In this document: one piece after another, positions 63,775-64,000 of the stretch | How the letters are laid out: every line of letters begins with the position of its first letter | Position numbering within the stretch: the stretch's first letter is position 1 | DNA from: Verrucomicrobiaceae bacterium | GTDB lineage: Bacteria > Verrucomicrobiota > Verrucomicrobiia > Verrucomicrobiales > Verrucomicrobiaceae | Length of the DNA stretch: 64,000 bases | Reading direction: 5' to 3' | NCBI GenBank assembly: GCA_016795485.1 | Contig: JAEUHM010000021.1 | Location: 62,001-126,000, forward strand | Position numbers and translations under genes: made by a program | The notes under the pieces: generated by a model | What the model was told of the DNA's origin: nothing | The model's input: the letters and a program-made list of their open reading frames with translations, nothing else | The model's database searches: none

Positions 63775-64000
63775 ATGATAAAGGCTCTAGTTCTCAATAC
63801 TCTGCTGATCGCTGTTACAGGAACGCTGCTGTTCTCGGTGTCAGCTCATGGGCAGAGCTTTGAGGTGCTGTTTTCGGATAATGAAGGTAGCCGCCCTCGC
63901 GCCGGACTGGTGCAAGGCAGTGATGGCAACTTCTATGGAACCACTGATGAAGGTGGGGAAAGCAACAATGGCACGGTGTTCAAAGTTACCGCTAGTGGCA
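63775..64000 (+). CDS. TIGR03803-like (choice-of-anchor) repeat protein, 3' end beyond the window
   Basis: An ATG at 63775 opens a frame that runs off the right edge (75 codons seen). A signal peptide (MIKALVLNTLLIAVTGTL, ending about AHGQ) is followed by the beginning of a repeat domain: GLVQGSDGNFYGTTDEGG then NNGTVFKVTASG. This GSDGxFYGTTxxGGxxxxGTVFKxT pattern is the Gloeobacter/Verrucomicrobia repeat (TIGR03803), usually present in many copies on exported proteins. It is the divergent neighbour of cysE across the 22-bp array. Confidence 0.8.
   Translation, partial: MIKALVLNTLLIAVTGTLLFSVSAHGQSFEVLFSDNEGSRPRAGLVQGSDGNFYGTTDEGGESNNGTVFKVTASG

Overview
The window looks like a chromosomal stretch of a verrucomicrobium (Verrucomicrobiaceae-like, related to Prosthecobacter/Verrucomicrobium). 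This is inferred from gene families typical of the Planctomycetes-Verrucomicrobia group: a PSCyt/PSD1 (DUF1549/DUF1553) cytochrome, a membrane-bound-dehydrogenase plus CxxCH protein of the Pirellula/Verrucomicrobium type, several other small CxxCH heme domains, and a TIGR03803-like repeat protein at the right edge. Shine-Dalgarno sequences are mostly weak, and several operon starts are TTG or GTG with 4-bp stop/start overlaps. No database search was possible; family names come from recognised motifs.

Region by region. 1-12.7 kb (minus strand): an export/electron-transfer cluster. It holds a TIGR02604-like heme dehydrogenase, a small CxxC membrane protein, two c-type cytochromes, an SCO-type copper chaperone, an HMA copper-binding protein, a very large beta-propeller/di-heme/Ig protein, and a surface protein with Calx-beta domains and three long repeats that runs off the left edge. 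The genes from the cytochrome at 9632 to the propeller protein overlap end to end. 13-24 kb: a protease/glucanase-fold/SirB1-like fusion, a pectate-lyase-like protein, an amidohydrolase, a PSD1 cytochrome, a CstA-type carbon starvation transporter and small membrane or exported proteins. 24.3-32.8 kb (minus): a MoxR operon (MoxR ATPase, DUF58, BatA-like, VWA/GATase-like, and a membrane protein fused to a spermidine-synthase-like domain).

33.0-39.8 kb: a 6.7-kb integrative element inserted in the 3' end of an initiator tRNA-fMet gene. It has 31-bp attachment repeats, clusters of a 9-bp motif (ACTCGTGCC) just inside both ends, a tyrosine integrase, an unknown 300-residue protein coupled to it, a helix-turn-helix protein, a Toprim primase, a P4-type helicase and about 0.8 kb of palindrome-rich non-coding DNA. 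No capsid, tail or conjugation genes are visible, so it resembles a phage satellite or integrative replicon.

40-64 kb: two related heme-domain proteins (one carrying two leucine-rich blocks), an FG-GAP protein, asparagine synthase plus glycosyltransferase, tatC, argH, an alcohol dehydrogenase, TPR and coiled-coil proteins, gltA, ilvC, an MFS transporter, a SprT-like metalloprotein and cysE. The most unusual non-coding structure is an array at 63246-63542: fourteen 11-bp palindromes (GGRGTCACYCC type) spaced at exactly 22 bp. It lies between the divergent cysE and TIGR03803-like genes. The two best candidates for something undescribed are this 22-bp array and the small integrative element.
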